Origin: Nematostella vectensis
Lineage: Eukaryota; Cnidaria; Anthozoa; Actiniaria; Edwardsiidae
DNA: 64,000 bases
NCBI RefSeq assembly: GCF_932526225.1
Contig: NC_064034.1
Location: 12,784,887-12,848,886, forward strand
Direction of reading: 5' to 3'
Below are positions 51,897 to 62,752 of this stretch, in pieces (positions within the stretch are counted from its first letter, which is position 1; the number at the start of each line of letters is the position of its first letter). The notes under the pieces were generated by a model. It made no database searches. It was not told the DNA's origin and was given only the letters and a program-made list of their open reading frames with translations. The position numbers and the translations under genes are program-made.

Positions 51897-52151
51897 TTAT
51901 TTTACTGCTGCCTCTAAACAGTTTTCTTTGATCTGTTTGGCATTGGTAGGGATCTTTACATACAAGAAAGTTTTGTTGGTTTTAATTGCCTGCACGCGTT
52001 CTTTCACAAAAGAAGCTTCTACCGAGACGTTACAAGTAAATATTAGTCGCCCTTTTACGGATGAAGGGCCAGGTAACGCATACAGAGTCGAGACAGCGTG
52101 AAGGATGATACGACGCGACATCATCTCTAGAAGTACCTTCATTTCAAAATC
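51897..52151 (-). CDS. Possible terminal exon or small ORF of unknown function
   Basis: An 84-residue open frame on the minus strand. It either begins at an ATG (52142) or follows a good splice acceptor (ttttcttctatag, acceptor end at 52152), giving DFEMKVLLEMMSRRIILHAV and so on. It ends in TAA within an AATAAA (51896-51901), so stop codon and poly(A) signal overlap. The composition looks protein-like (SVKGRLIFTCNVSVEASF), but I recognise no family and found no upstream exons between 52.2 and 53.8 kb. Its 5' end is only 14-23 bp from the plus-strand ORF that starts at 52166. Confidence 0.35.
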   Translation of the reverse strand, partial: DFEMKVLLEMMSRRIILHAVSTLYALPGPSSVKGRLIFTCNVSVEASFVKERVQAIKTNKTFLYVKIPTNAKQIKENCLEAAVK

Positions 52152-52165
52152 CTATAGAAGAAAAC

Positions 52166-52471
52166 ATGGGCTTTTTAAAACACGAAATAGCTCTCTTCGC
52201 AAGCCTTTTCTTGATTACAGGATGTAAAGCACATGTAGAAAAATACCATGACAATATTGAAACTCTGGTTACCGTTCATCTCCTTACATTCTTCGTGCTT
52301 GGAGTCTGTGTTGTTATTATTGGACTGTCTCGAGTGTACTGCGTGGCTTGTCAGGAGAAATTGAGCGAGGAGCCCGAGGGTTTTATTCTTCCTCCGATTA
52401 GGAATGGTATTATTTTAGAACCGGAATACACTATTAAGACAACGGTGACGCATGTGAACGAAACAAGTTAA
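52166..52471 (+). CDS. Small single-pass membrane protein ORF, 101 aa, unknown function
   Basis: Intronless ORF with a good start context (aaaacatgg). It has a hydrophobic N-terminal signal-like segment (residues 1-22, ending GCKA), a short polar stretch, one strong transmembrane segment at about residues 36-59 (VHLLTFFVLGVCVVIIGL), and a polar tail rich in E, P and T ending HVNETS. I do not recognise a family. No canonical poly(A) signal is close downstream. It may be a genuine short secretory-pathway protein, a single exon of something larger, or chance. Confidence 0.4.
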   Translation: MGFLKHEIALFASLFLITGCKAHVEKYHDNIETLVTVHLLTFFVLGVCVVIIGLSRVYCVACQEKLSEEPEGFILPPIRNGIILEPEYTIKTTVTHVNETS

Positions 52472-53760
52472 CAAACATCTCAGGCAGTCTTACAATCAAG
52501 AAGAGTTTGTAAGTTTATAGTGTAAAACAACACAAGAGGAGTAAGCCATTGGCAAATACTAACTTCGAGCAGGGCACTGGAAAATTCGATGATAAGGTTA
52601 AACTCTCTTTCATTTATTGATACCAGCAGCTCTCCTAATGCTGACTGGTGATGCGCAAGTGCACAATAGCCACTGGTGACATTGATGAAGACTTCGTATC
52701 AGCTTGCTTGACATTATATCTTAAAGTTTGCGATGAAAAGAAGGATTGCAAGAGTAATGCGATTGGCAGACATTTTAAAAGTACCATCGTCATGCGAATC
52801 TCAAAGATAGGACGTGGAACAAGAGAGAGCCCCATGCATGACGATCAACACAAAAGACACAAAACAGAAGATATCTCTATTAAAGTGCGACGCGCGCTAC
52901 CGTGGCCACCTTGACAGTTTTGTGAAGTAATCTATTGAGGTTACGATAAACGTACTATCTGATTGGCATCAGCCTAACTATCCAACGAGCTTGTCAAACA
53001 GATGCTTCAATGCACACCAATGCACTTTAGGATCCCCCCAGTTCGTGTCAATTAAGACTTGGCTGATTCTGACAGATGCAAGGTGGCTAGCCGCAGGTGT
53101 TTTGGACCCTTTATTGGGAAAAGGGGCTTTTGTCGAGTTCGGGCTTCCTGTGGCGTGATCAAGAAAGAGACCTCTTCCGGTAACGGTTCAACACAGGAAG
53201 CCCAATTCATAAAAATATTGTACAAAAATCACTCGAGATGCCTGGAGAGGAGGCTAAAGGTGGCTTTGATAGCAAGCGTCACACTTTAAAAACGTTAAAA
53301 TAGGCATAAAGCGGATCCAAATCTTGATAGCAAAAGCTGATCAGCAGAACAATTCTAAATTGGTTGATAAAAAGACATCCTTTTTCTAGGAATAATAAAA
53401 GAAAATATTATAAAATCGTAGGTAATTCCAATCAATGATTGTTTTAAAAAAGTTTCTTTGTTGGAAAACAAAAATACAATTCATGACAAAGCCAAATGAG
53501 AAACAAACGATAATTATTAAATAGCATAATATGAACCATGCATGTAGATGTGATCTCGAACCAGAATGCTGAATATGACACAACAAACACTGACACTTGA
53601 ATGGTATCTTTAAAAATATTTCCTTCAGAGAGAGAAGAAATATGGGGAATTCTTAAACTTTAAAAAGGTTATTCGAGATGTCCATTGCTGACGGTGGTAA
53701 GAAAGGAAATATGATAAGTAGAACTTAAGGAGCAAACGCCACACAAAAATATGTTCATAT
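52472..53760. other. Intergenic, weak ORFs only
   Basis: A plus-strand frame at 52648-52914 looks moderately protein-like but ends inside a transposon-end motif (gcgacgcgcgctaccgtgg, 52888) also found at 62418. At 53140-53205 cgggcttcctgtg and cacaggaagccc make a hairpin. I make no gene call. Confidence 0.4.
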
Positions 53761-53874
53761 GAAGATTTATTTACATGATAATGGCAATGGCCTGGCCTAC
53801 ACTAGATATCCTGGGTTATACACTTGTTATAGCATTAGTCTACATACAGATCAGTGTTATGGAACTTCTCCTCT

Positions 53875-55711
53875 TCACTGATTGGCTAACTCACAAGCAT
53901 CGATCCAATCACTGTAGACATCAACAGGTTCTGACAAATCTGATAAGTGAGTTAAGAAAAAATGAATGCAAAGTATGACACATACAATTCTTTCTTTGTG
54001 TGCCAGTCACAATGGCCTTCACTGTGAAAAGAAGATCACAAATGACTAAGATCTTATGATTGAGATATAAATATTCCATCAATAAGTGTAAATGCCTGAC
54101 TGATATCTAGTCAGCATTTACACCTGGTACCTCTTTTGGCTACACACTTTTACTATAAATATGAGTAATAAGTGGACTCTGAGACACAATGGGCTGATAC
54201 AAGGATAGGGGAGTGGGTCGGGTGGATACCTCCCCGCATGCCTCTCATATTCTGCCACAGATACCACCAGGAGTTCAAACCTTATCAATCGAACAGCAAC
54301 AAGCCTGTAAGGTCAGGTGATAAATGGAAGCCAAAGGATATATTACTCACTGTACTGTATATGTTTACATGAAAAGGTGTCAATAGAAGTAAGTAGTGCC
54401 ATCATAAAGTAGATCCCAGCTATCATTAAATCTGCAAAGTGATTTCAGTAAAACATAGCTAGAAGGGGTCTTGAAATGGGCTCAGAGTTGGTAAAAAAGA
54501 TACTGGTTACATCTATACTTAATAATTTTCTTGTATCTCAAATGTGGTGCCTATTATACATGTAGATGTATTACTTTTTAAATAGTAGTCACCCTTTTTG
54601 ACAATCAAAGGAAAGAAGTTGTTTATAAACAAATGTGGGGGCCTGTCCAAATTTGCACTTATTACCTCATGGTCAAAAAAATATTAGACTTCTAAAAATG
54701 CTAAGGAAAAATTTAAGGAAAACTCAAACTACTGCATTTTTGGCTTGGTATACTTTGATGTGCCTCTGCAAATGAACACCAAAAAATTAATTGCATTTCC
54801 CTACACTAGGCTAATCAAAAATTATATTATTGTTCAATCTAGTTTGAGATTGTGAGACAGGTTTAACTTAAAGATAACCTTTCATCATCAGCCTCTAAGG
54901 AGATTTATTACCTGCATATCTTTCAATAATTCTCTACATACAAACACCCAGCGAAAAAAAAAATGTAAACCTTATCTCACCTTTTTTTAAAAGATGGAGT
55001 CTATTAAAAATTTCAGTCTAGGTAAGTCAAGTTATATTTAGTAAATGTAAAAATTGTTTTAAATAAACTAAAAAAGACTTTAAAAAATGTTTTAAAGGAT
55101 ACATGTGATTGAACTCTGATACGTTTCTAGGCATACACGGCATGATATGTAACCCATATTCTTCACTCTGTCACTGTGGAAATAACAAAATAGTAAGTTA
55201 CTTACATCAAATGATCAATGGCAATAAGAAGTCAAATATTTGACGCATGCTATTGGGAAAACAATACTTGCGGTACAGACATGAAAATTGTAAAGGCTAA
55301 ATAGAACACTGTTAATCATATCCTCTCACAAAGCATTAGCAAATCTGTTCCGAGAAAACTTTCGTAAACAATATTCTATAGAGTGAGATAAGCTTACAGC
55401 CAAATTCGTTGTTGCGCGAACTCGGCGAATTCAAAACCCATGTGTCGTTTGGGAATAGCGCGTAGTCAGACACAAGCTTTGGGAGCGGTTTGTCTGGTTT
55501 TGATTGACTACGCGCTATTTCCAAACGAAGAAAGAAATTTTGGATTCTGGCAGGTCGCGCAACAACGAATTTGGCTATAACGTTCACACCTTACTTACAG
55601 TTTTACTTCGCATGATTTCTCGTGGTTACAGAACGGGCAATTGAACTGCACGTCCAGAGGATCTTTTCGTTTCGTCGGCGCTGGTTTACGTTTTGATCGT
55701 CTTCGTCCCAT
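53875..55711 (-). CDS. ELOF1: Transcription elongation factor 1 homologue (Elf1), complete, 3 exons, 82 aa
   Basis: Exons on the minus strand: 55711-55599 (ATG), 55173-55103, 53939-53875 (TGA); total 249 nt, 82 residues plus stop, against 83 in human ELOF1. ELOF1 is a small zinc-ribbon nuclear protein that binds elongating RNA polymerase II and aids transcription-coupled repair. The start [10 protein letters not shown], the block [25 protein letters not shown] and the end [17 protein letters not shown] match the family throughout. The zinc-binding cysteines are at residues 25, 28, 49 and 52. Splice phases agree (ct|t Leu; t|at Tyr). The middle exon is more diverged ([20 protein letters not shown]) than usual. 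A minus-strand AATAAA is at 53767-53772, about 105 nt past the stop. Intron 1 contains a MITE. Two short upstream ORFs precede the start. Confidence 0.96.
55398..55576 (-). mobile_element. Near-palindromic MITE in ELOF1 intron 1
   Basis: Second copy of the element at 8860-9049, in opposite orientation; it shares the ends (agccaaattcgttgttgcg) and the internal gggaatagcgcgtagtca pair. Its edge lies about 17 bp from the exon-1 donor. Confidence 0.85.
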
Positions 55712-55737
55712 GCTACAGCGAGATCAATCGCGTTTTG

Positions 55738-55843
55738 TCTATTCAACACGAGTTTCAACCGACGCCATTTTGTTGAGCACTGAGCACGCCAAGGTGAGCC
55801 CGCGATGCAGCTGCTATCCACAGGAAACCCAGAAAGGATCCAT
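55738..55843 (-). promoter_or_regulatory. Two candidate upstream ORFs before ELOF1
   Basis: If the 5' UTR reaches this far, the ribosome meets two tiny ORFs: MDPFWVSCG (55843-55814) and MASVETRVE (55767-55738). The second has a favourable start (aaaatgg) and ends 26 nt before the ELOF1 ATG. They could lower ELOF1 translation. The transcription start is unknown. Confidence 0.35.
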
Positions 55844-55889
55844 TGGGGTCCGAACAAGTATCGCTCGTTTACTTGGAGCAAAGTAAACG

Positions 55890-56780
55890 AGCGACACAGA
55901 AAGCTCTGCGCAGGAGAGTAAACATGTTAGCGTTCACTCAAAATCAAAATCAAATCCAAAAGAGATAAAACGATGGCGAAATAAAAAAGAAAAAAGTAAA
56001 AGGTAAAAAAATGGCGTAAATAAAACCGAGGGTCGAACTTGATCTCAAAGAGAAAAAAATAGACCATACATCCAGACGTCCGCTGAATCACCGTATGGCA
56101 GCTAAAGCTTTACGGCTAGGCTGGAGATTTCGGCTCCAACACCGCTATCTAGCTAACTGTGTAACACACAGGCACCGAGGCACCCGCGCATTAATAGGGA
56201 GGCAATAACCAAGTTCCTAGCCCAGTCTTATACGGTTACGCCACACACAGCTCGCTGTGACTTAGAGTGAAAAATATTTAGGCTTATCTGGGCGCTTTCG
56301 GTCTCCTCGGAGGGACTATCCTATAGCAGCGGTGTAATTGTCGTGCACGTGAACATGTATTTAATACAACAAAAGGTCAACTAAGGGAGCAACTACTGAC
56401 GCGACTAGAAAAATAACGGTATTACCGACTTGATAAACTAATCATGCATCACACCAAAATTGCAATTCAGTACGCGGTGTGTCTGTGTTAATACTAGGCT
56501 TAAAATACTAGTGGAATTTCCCACAGATGGCATCCAAATGCTCCTACATTTGGATGTTCTCGTATGAGAGATTAAAACTGGTACTCGGACATGGGAGGTG
56601 CTTTCATGATTGAATAGTAAGCAAAAATCTTGACAGCATTTGAAGCGCAGACTGGTCTATTTTCCACTTGCCCCGTTTGCCAATGGCGGATTCGGGGGGG
56701 GGGGGGGAGGGGGGGGTTGTGGAACACATCCGCCCCTTCTTGCGATAGCAGACAAAATGCAATAACAGGCCATTAATCAC
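55890..56780. other. Intergenic between ELOF1 and the membrane-protein gene
   Basis: Contains a tRNA-like or other ordered repeat around 56060-56175 (low confidence) and a G run at 56695-56715. No coding evidence. Confidence 0.45.
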
Positions 56781-56899
56781 ATCAAAATCTTTATTCAAGG
56801 CAGAAAAAAAATGATATCATATTAATTACTGAGGCTTGGATGTGGTTACAAGGTTATCGTCCCGGCATCATTCTCTTAGGACGATCTTCTCGGGTGATT

Positions 56900-59800
56900 T
56901 CACGGTCCTCCAAGGATCGCCAGAAATACTATCCCCATAGAGCGATAGAACCAGAACGGGATGAGAACTCCAAAGAAGACCAACGACAGCAACGAGAAGA
57001 AATTGTCCATCATGATCTCCCATTCCCTGGTCCTTGGTTGCCCAACTAGGCGTCCTGCGTTTCGCTCCTCATATACCACAAGTCTTTCATCTGTTAAGTC
57101 GGACACCGAAGATGCAGAAACACACGCATTTTCTTAGTCATAAAGAGTGTTCAACTTGTACACCATTGAAATCAGACTCTTTCTCTCCCATCCCCCTATC
57201 CACCCCCCTTACAAAGGTAGGGCGAGCCTCCCCCCCCCCAAAAAAAAAAAAACGCTCAAAACAAAGGCATTCACTTTCACGCTTATTTTCACTGGAGTCT
57301 TCAAAAGACAACGAGATAATTATCAGGAGTAAATATGTTGGTTGCACTTGGAGTCTTCTTCAGAATTGCATAACAATTCATAGATCCGACATGTCAATCA
57401 CGCGCGCACGAATAGCCAATCAGGAAAGAGATGATGCAATAACAGCCACGTGGTCGCACAAATTTCCCACTAAAAGTCGGCAATCGACGCCAAAAAAGAT
57501 TGGTTGGAGATATTTTTTTTGCGAATTTGGACAAGCAAATAAGCATTTTTCGGTCAGCGTGGAAAGTGCTAGTCCTGTTTTCTTTGACCGGCCACATTTA
57601 GTGTCGAGTTGGGACTCAAATTGCAAAAAAACACGTACAATTTCTACGAAGAAAAATAATAAATTAAAAGCAAACAAACCACATACAAGAACAGTGTAAG
57701 TCCTACCATTGAACTTGTGTTTGATATTATCATATAAGAATGAGACCGTCGTTTGTATTTTTGCTATACTTGAATCTTGACGTTTGCCAATAAAACTTGT
57801 AGTTAAAAGTCAGGTGTAAACAGCGAATTCGGCATTCTCTTCTACTTTTCCCCGCACTTAAATCACTGCAAGTTGACAAAAATAGCTTAGAAAGCACATA
57901 AACACATAGTAACTACCGAAAAGAGCACCGCTTTATCTTATCATTTGCAAATTTTTGTATTTCGAGCTGGATTCGTGCTGTTTCCATTCAACAACCAAAC
58001 TTGTAACTATCTATTTCTATGCTTTTCTACAAGATTTTCACCAAGCTTGGACAGCAAATCAAGTTTCCATCATGTTAGGTGACCGTGTTTTATTTCCCAA
58101 GTCGCAGGTAAACCCCTATAAACGTCTATATTTTAGATAAACCCGAGCAGGGTTCACAGACCTCATCCGACATGTTGTACAATTTTAGGGACTTTTGTGG
58201 GACATTTGGGTTGCACTTCGCTGGCTTCTCTTTGCTGCTTTCTGATTGGATATTCGTGCGCGCGTCGGATCTATGAATACCCCCACATCTCTCCCGAATT
58301 TATATTATCCCATAGCTGTAGCAGGCCTCGGATTATTGGGGGGGGGGGGGGAGCACGATGATACAGAAACTTTAAGAAAACAATGGGGGCACAGCCACGC
58401 CCCTACTTGTAATTTCCTTATAACTTTTTTAAAATATTGGGGGGGGGGGGGGTACGTGCCCCCAGTGCCCCGCCCCCTGCTACGGCCCTGTATCCCAATC
58501 AAGTTATTGCGTGGAAATCAGGTTTTTCAACCAAATTGCGAGAAAATCCGGACAAAATCAGAGGGTTGAACACTCCGTTTGTATCGTTGTTATCCTGATA
58601 TACGTTACTCGCGACTCTAACCTTGTTCCACATCTCCATGACTAAGTACCCAGTGCCTTATCACGTCTTCGTCGCCGAGCTGGGACGAGCTCTCTTGCAC
58701 GGCGATATTGAAGGCGTCCCCAAGGTTTGGGATATTGCTCTTAGGTGCCTCGCGTGGTGTGAGTGGAACTGAAGTCGATATATCTATCCCAAGGTATTCT
58801 GCCAATTCTATAAGAATATTCCCTGCTAGCAGAGGCCTCTTTTCTCTGTATTAGCGAAATACAGAGAAAAGAGGCCTCTGCTAGCAGGGAAATAAGAATA
58901 CCGTTGTGAGTAAATAAAATTCATAGGAACCTACAGGCATTCATAGAAACAATCCGAAGTAACGTCATTGGGTGACCGGAACATTAGTTTTATTGGCATA
59001 ACTGTGCCATTTTTTCCGTGTTTTATTTTATACCGTAATTGGTATGACACAGTATGTTATTCACGAAGTATTGGTTGCAATCTAAGGGCGCGTTTGTTTA
59101 CTCTTGATTCTGGAATGAGAGAATGATCAGAATAGAAAAAGCACGCGTTCGTTTATCCCGCGTTCCCATTCCGGAATGGAATGAAGGCCATTCCTCCCAT
59201 TCTGCTACCTGTAGCAGAATGACTCGAATGCTATTCTGAACATTCTCTACCAGAAACATCCCCATTCCAGAATGAAGGGAAAAAAGGACCCTAAAGCGTA
59301 AAAAAAATCTAATACAACTTCTGGCAATATTTTATAGTCTAGGACGTTCTCACCTGGGAAGGCCCAAGCCATGATCCCCAAGGAACACTCGTCAGCTAGC
59401 CAAAACAAGAAGCGTGCACAACGCTTAGTAAAGCGCAATACCGCGCGTAGAACAATAAGCAGAAGAAAGCCTGGATCGAGGGCCATAGCGAGAGTGCGTA
59501 TGAGGTAGGACAGCGTGGAGGGAGCCTCACCAGGGCCCTCGTCACCAGGCCTCTCGTGCTGAACTGATAGGCGGACTGTAGAGAAAGATATGTTTTATTG
59601 GAGCAATGTGTATGATAGCGGTGGCAGATCCAGGGGTACATCCGTGGGTTTAATAGAACCGGCCCTTTTAGAGCAAAATCATGATTATCCTTACGGGTAG
59701 ACAATTGAGGCCTTGGAAGAGATGGCATAGTTATTTATAAACTGCACCATCCTTAACATCCAACACAAAATGGGGGCCAGACACAGTGCTTTCTTGGCTA

Positions 59801-60797
59801 TGAGATACGGTGTAGTTGCAGGCAAATCTAGATCACTTCTAGAGTAAGGTCTGTGGTTACTAATGCATTGGAAACATCTGTTTGTTGTGAATATGAAAAA
59901 TAAATCAGGCCGGTACCCAGGGGGGGGGGGGGGGGGGTACAGGGGATGCAAAAGGCCACAACCGCCGAAGGTCCCGTGGAGATAATGCCAAGTTATAAAA
60001 AAAATCCCTCTTTGTTCTTCCCCCACGGAAAAATTTTGTCCACTCTTTCGGATGCCGCACCCCTCCCCCCCCCCCCCAAGAAAAATCCTGGGTATGGGCC
60101 TGTAAATGATTAGACTGTGAATTTTAACGATAACGCACGGTCTCTTCGACTGCTTACCTCCACTACATAAAGTAGTTTGAGTCATAATATCCCGATGTCT
60201 TCTGTGTTTAACATCACTTTTCTTATGCATCACTCTCGGTCGAGCTTCTCTTACGGACCTTCTCCCATCATCATTATAGTTATTTCTGGTAATATCGGAT
60301 CTATCTCCGGAGCCTCTATTATTGGAGTGTATACCTTTCACGCGTGTTTGGGATCTTTCGTTGGTACGTCTGCGCCTTTCATGAGTGATGGGTTGATCTT
60401 GCAGGCAAGCAGGCGTAAATGCCACCAGCATTCGACGCAAATAAACGAAAAACTTGTGAATTGCGTCCTCCAGATAATCCCATGGACTAATCAAAAACTC
60501 GCGACAGTGCGTGAACAGAGTCCGAAGCTGAGGCAATTCCGCGTCACCCTTAAAGACTCGAGCAAGGAAGTAAATGCCATCAACCATTGCGTTCATACAA
60601 GTGTACGGAATAAGGATAGGTGAACACAACACCAGCCCAAGGTTTATCCAAAATAATGTAAAACATCCAAACGCAGCGAGGCAGAACAGTCCGATGGCTA
60701 ATCCCCAAGCCAGGACAGCACAGGATGGGATAATAAAAAATAGGGACAAGGCTAGGCAAGCGATCACGGCTAAAATAGGATGGCGGTGCAGAAGATT
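56900..60797 (-). CDS. Multi-span membrane protein, last four exons (5' partial), family uncertain
   Basis: Minus-strand exons 60797-60158, 59575-59354, 58807-58622, 57090-56900 total 1,239 nt (412 residues plus TGA). The three internal introns are all phase 1 and junctions are GT-AG; the donor at 58621 (gttaga) is weak. Exon one encodes RHPILAVIACLALSLFF and a roughly 50-residue hydrophobic hairpin, then a basic, arginine- and serine-rich linker. Exon two adds hydrophobic stretches (GFLLLIVLRAVLRF, CSLGIMAWAF). Exon four has WEIMMDNFFSLLSLVFFGVL and ends AILGGP. The HP-plus-hairpin layout resembles promethin/LDAF1 lipid-droplet proteins, but I am not sure of that. The 5' boundary is uncertain: a stronger acceptor lies at 60770 (ctattttag). 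No start-codon exon was found. A minus-strand AATAAA is at 56789-56794. Confidence 0.65.
58311..58491. mobile_element. hAT5-like MITE with poly(G) cores, copy 2
   Basis: Termini catagctgtagcagg and inverse cctgctacggccctg, flanked by TATCC on both sides (5-bp target duplication). Two G runs lie inside. Same family as 21351-21507; it sits in the third intron of the membrane-protein gene. Confidence 0.75.
58819..58891. mobile_element. 73-bp solo palindrome, remnant of the Mutator-like element
   Basis: ttccctgctagcagaggcct and the following 12 bases are immediately repeated in inverse, leaving a loop of a few bases. The flanks ATAAGAATA (58810-58818 and 58892-58900) are a perfect 9-bp target duplication. 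The arms equal the outer ends of the element at 37337-38130. On the minus strand the duplicated tattcttat directly precedes the AG of the exon at 58807. Confidence 0.9.
59906..60102. mobile_element. MITE with poly(G)/poly(C) arms in the membrane-protein gene
   Basis: Termini caggccggtacccagg and inverse cctgggtatgggcctg, flanked by TAAAT on both sides (5-bp target duplication). G and C runs lie just inside the two ends and pair with each other. It causes the false C-terminal half of the long minus-strand frame that begins at 60767. Confidence 0.85.
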
Positions 60798-62380
60798 CTA
60801 AGCGCCGTGCGCGCTTCCTCTGGGACAATCCTATTACAGACCACCACAGGGAGGCTGTGTAGTTGACCAGGCACCCGCGTTAACAGAGAATGGTGCCCGC
60901 CCACAGAAAGATGGGGTGAGGGGTGAGGTCCATTCATAGCGGATTCGCATACGGCATTACGGTGGGAAATGTGTCATCTTCTGTTACAGAACGCTAATTA
61001 GACGCTAATCATGACACAATAAACATGCGGGAAAAAGAACCAATTTTGTATGCTTGTCGTATCAGTTCAAAATCGACACACCCAAACTAGCCGCTACAAA
61101 CATCAATGTTTTGCATTGGAATAATTTTGAGTTCTTGAAAAGACCAAATACGTAACTGTTTTTGAGCGCGGTGCATGTATACGAATGCGCGCGCGAAATA
61201 CGGTGTCTTCGAGAACAAAGTATGAGGGAGTCTGGGAATGAGGAGTGAATTTCGTGGGAAGTGTAAGCCGAAATACGCGCGAGAGATTTCATTGACAATA
61301 AGCAATTGACACAATGTCATCTATTTTGACACAATGTCATCTATTTCACTTGCTCTTTTTAATGATTCTGGACATTTTATTACTTCCAAACCTTTGTATG
61401 ATGATATTACCTTAATCACTTTTACTTACATAATTCCTAAATTGCCCTCCCATCAGCAATAAATATTCCATTTTTCTAAAAGCCTTAGTGTGAAGCTGAC
61501 ACACAAAAAGTGTATGATTGAAAAGTTGAAAAGGAATTGTTCCAAAAATAAAATCTACTAATACTCACTTGAAATTCCCGTCCTTTGATAATAAGCCAAA
61601 TTCTGTGAATTATTTTTTAAACTACGCAAACCCATGATTTTTTTTCCAGTGTTCTTCAAGGCGAAAGTATGGAAGTTTTCCGGGATAAGAACCTTACGCA
61701 CGACAGCAAGACGAGCGTGATTTAAAAAATGCGTTTATGTAATTCACTCTTTTTTATAGTGAGAATCCGTCTTCGCTAGACCCTCTGAAACTTGAAAAGT
61801 GAGAAATTTCACGTTTTTGTTGGGAGGACAACGGCTATAACTGAAATGTATCAGACAGGGTCTATTCTAGAATGCATTTCACGTTTGGTACTTTTAATCT
61901 TCCATTGTTTTCTACCGGATCTGTCGTACTCGTCGTTCTATCTGCGTAACGTCCCTAATGATGTTTGGAAGAGGGTGGTGGTATGTAAAAGCCACCCATC
62001 TATTCAACCTCCCATCCCCCCACTCTCCTAGAATGCCCTTCTAGGATGCCTTTCTAGGATTTTTCAACAAGACTTGTGTGATTAATCTATGAACTATCGT
62101 CATTAAAAATACTGCTATTCTACAATTAATAGAAGGTCCTTGTCAAAGGTACTCAATAATTACTACCCAACCCTTATACATGATATAGGAATACAATGTA
62201 ATGCATCGTTGATAAGGGACATTAATGCTTACCACAGCATTTCGGCTGTGCTAAGTCCGGATGGATGAATAATTATAAATTGAACATTGAAGATGACGTG
62301 AAATCAAAAAATAAAATAAAACGGTGCTTCATAGTATCTAAGCTTGTTTCAAAATCTATCCATATAATATCTTCTTACTT
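60798..62380. other. Presumed intron or intergenic, no exon found
   Basis: The start-codon exon of the membrane-protein gene should be here or farther upstream, but I could not identify it. A 19-bp direct repeat (gacacaatgtcatctattt) occurs twice at 61308-61346. Open frames are short and unlike known proteins. Confidence 0.4.
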
Positions 62381-62415
62381 ATTTATTTTAAGTCAGCTTA
62401 TAAGTTTCATTTCCA

Positions 62416-62645
62416 TGCGACGCGCGCTACCGTGACCACTAGCACAAAGTCGCGAATTTACCATGCTCACAGTTTTGAATACCACGAAATTCATACTTCA
62501 TAACTAGGAGGATTTCTGTCGTGATCGGATATGCACTCAAGTGTTTTCCGTTGGTTGGCTTGACAGTTAATGTCAGATAATACTATATATTATACTTATT
62601 GGTTTTAATTGGTTAACTTCGTGGCCATGCTAGCGCGTCGCACAG
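62416..62645. mobile_element. 230-bp MITE-like element
   Basis: tgcgacgcgcgctaccgtga near 62417 and the inverse gccatgctagcgcgtcgca near 62624 form imperfect inverted ends of about 22 bp. The same end motif occurs at 52886. Its edge is about 110 bp from the GAK stop codon, inside the probable 3' UTR. Confidence 0.5.
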
Positions 62646-62752
62646 AAATCAATCATAAGGTCATTGCGCGTCCGGGTCGGGAATCTTTACTCCTTTCCGT
62701 GGGTTCCTCTGACCAGTGATTGTTCAGAGATCTCCAGTGGTGTCACGTGGTC

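Noticed and set aside
53059-53289. 76-residue plus-strand frame
   Set aside because: It spans a hairpin (gggcttcctgtg and inverse), has no ATG start, and has no known similarity.
57034-57699. 221-residue plus-strand open frame
   Set aside because: It overlaps the terminal exon of the minus-strand gene and its intron, is rich in low-complexity K/S/P, starts at a non-ATG codon, and resembles no protein.
59691-60157. C-terminal half of a 358-residue minus-strand open frame starting at 60767
   Set aside because: After the donor at 60157 the frame runs through an intron and the MITE at 59906-60102; the true exon ends at 60158.
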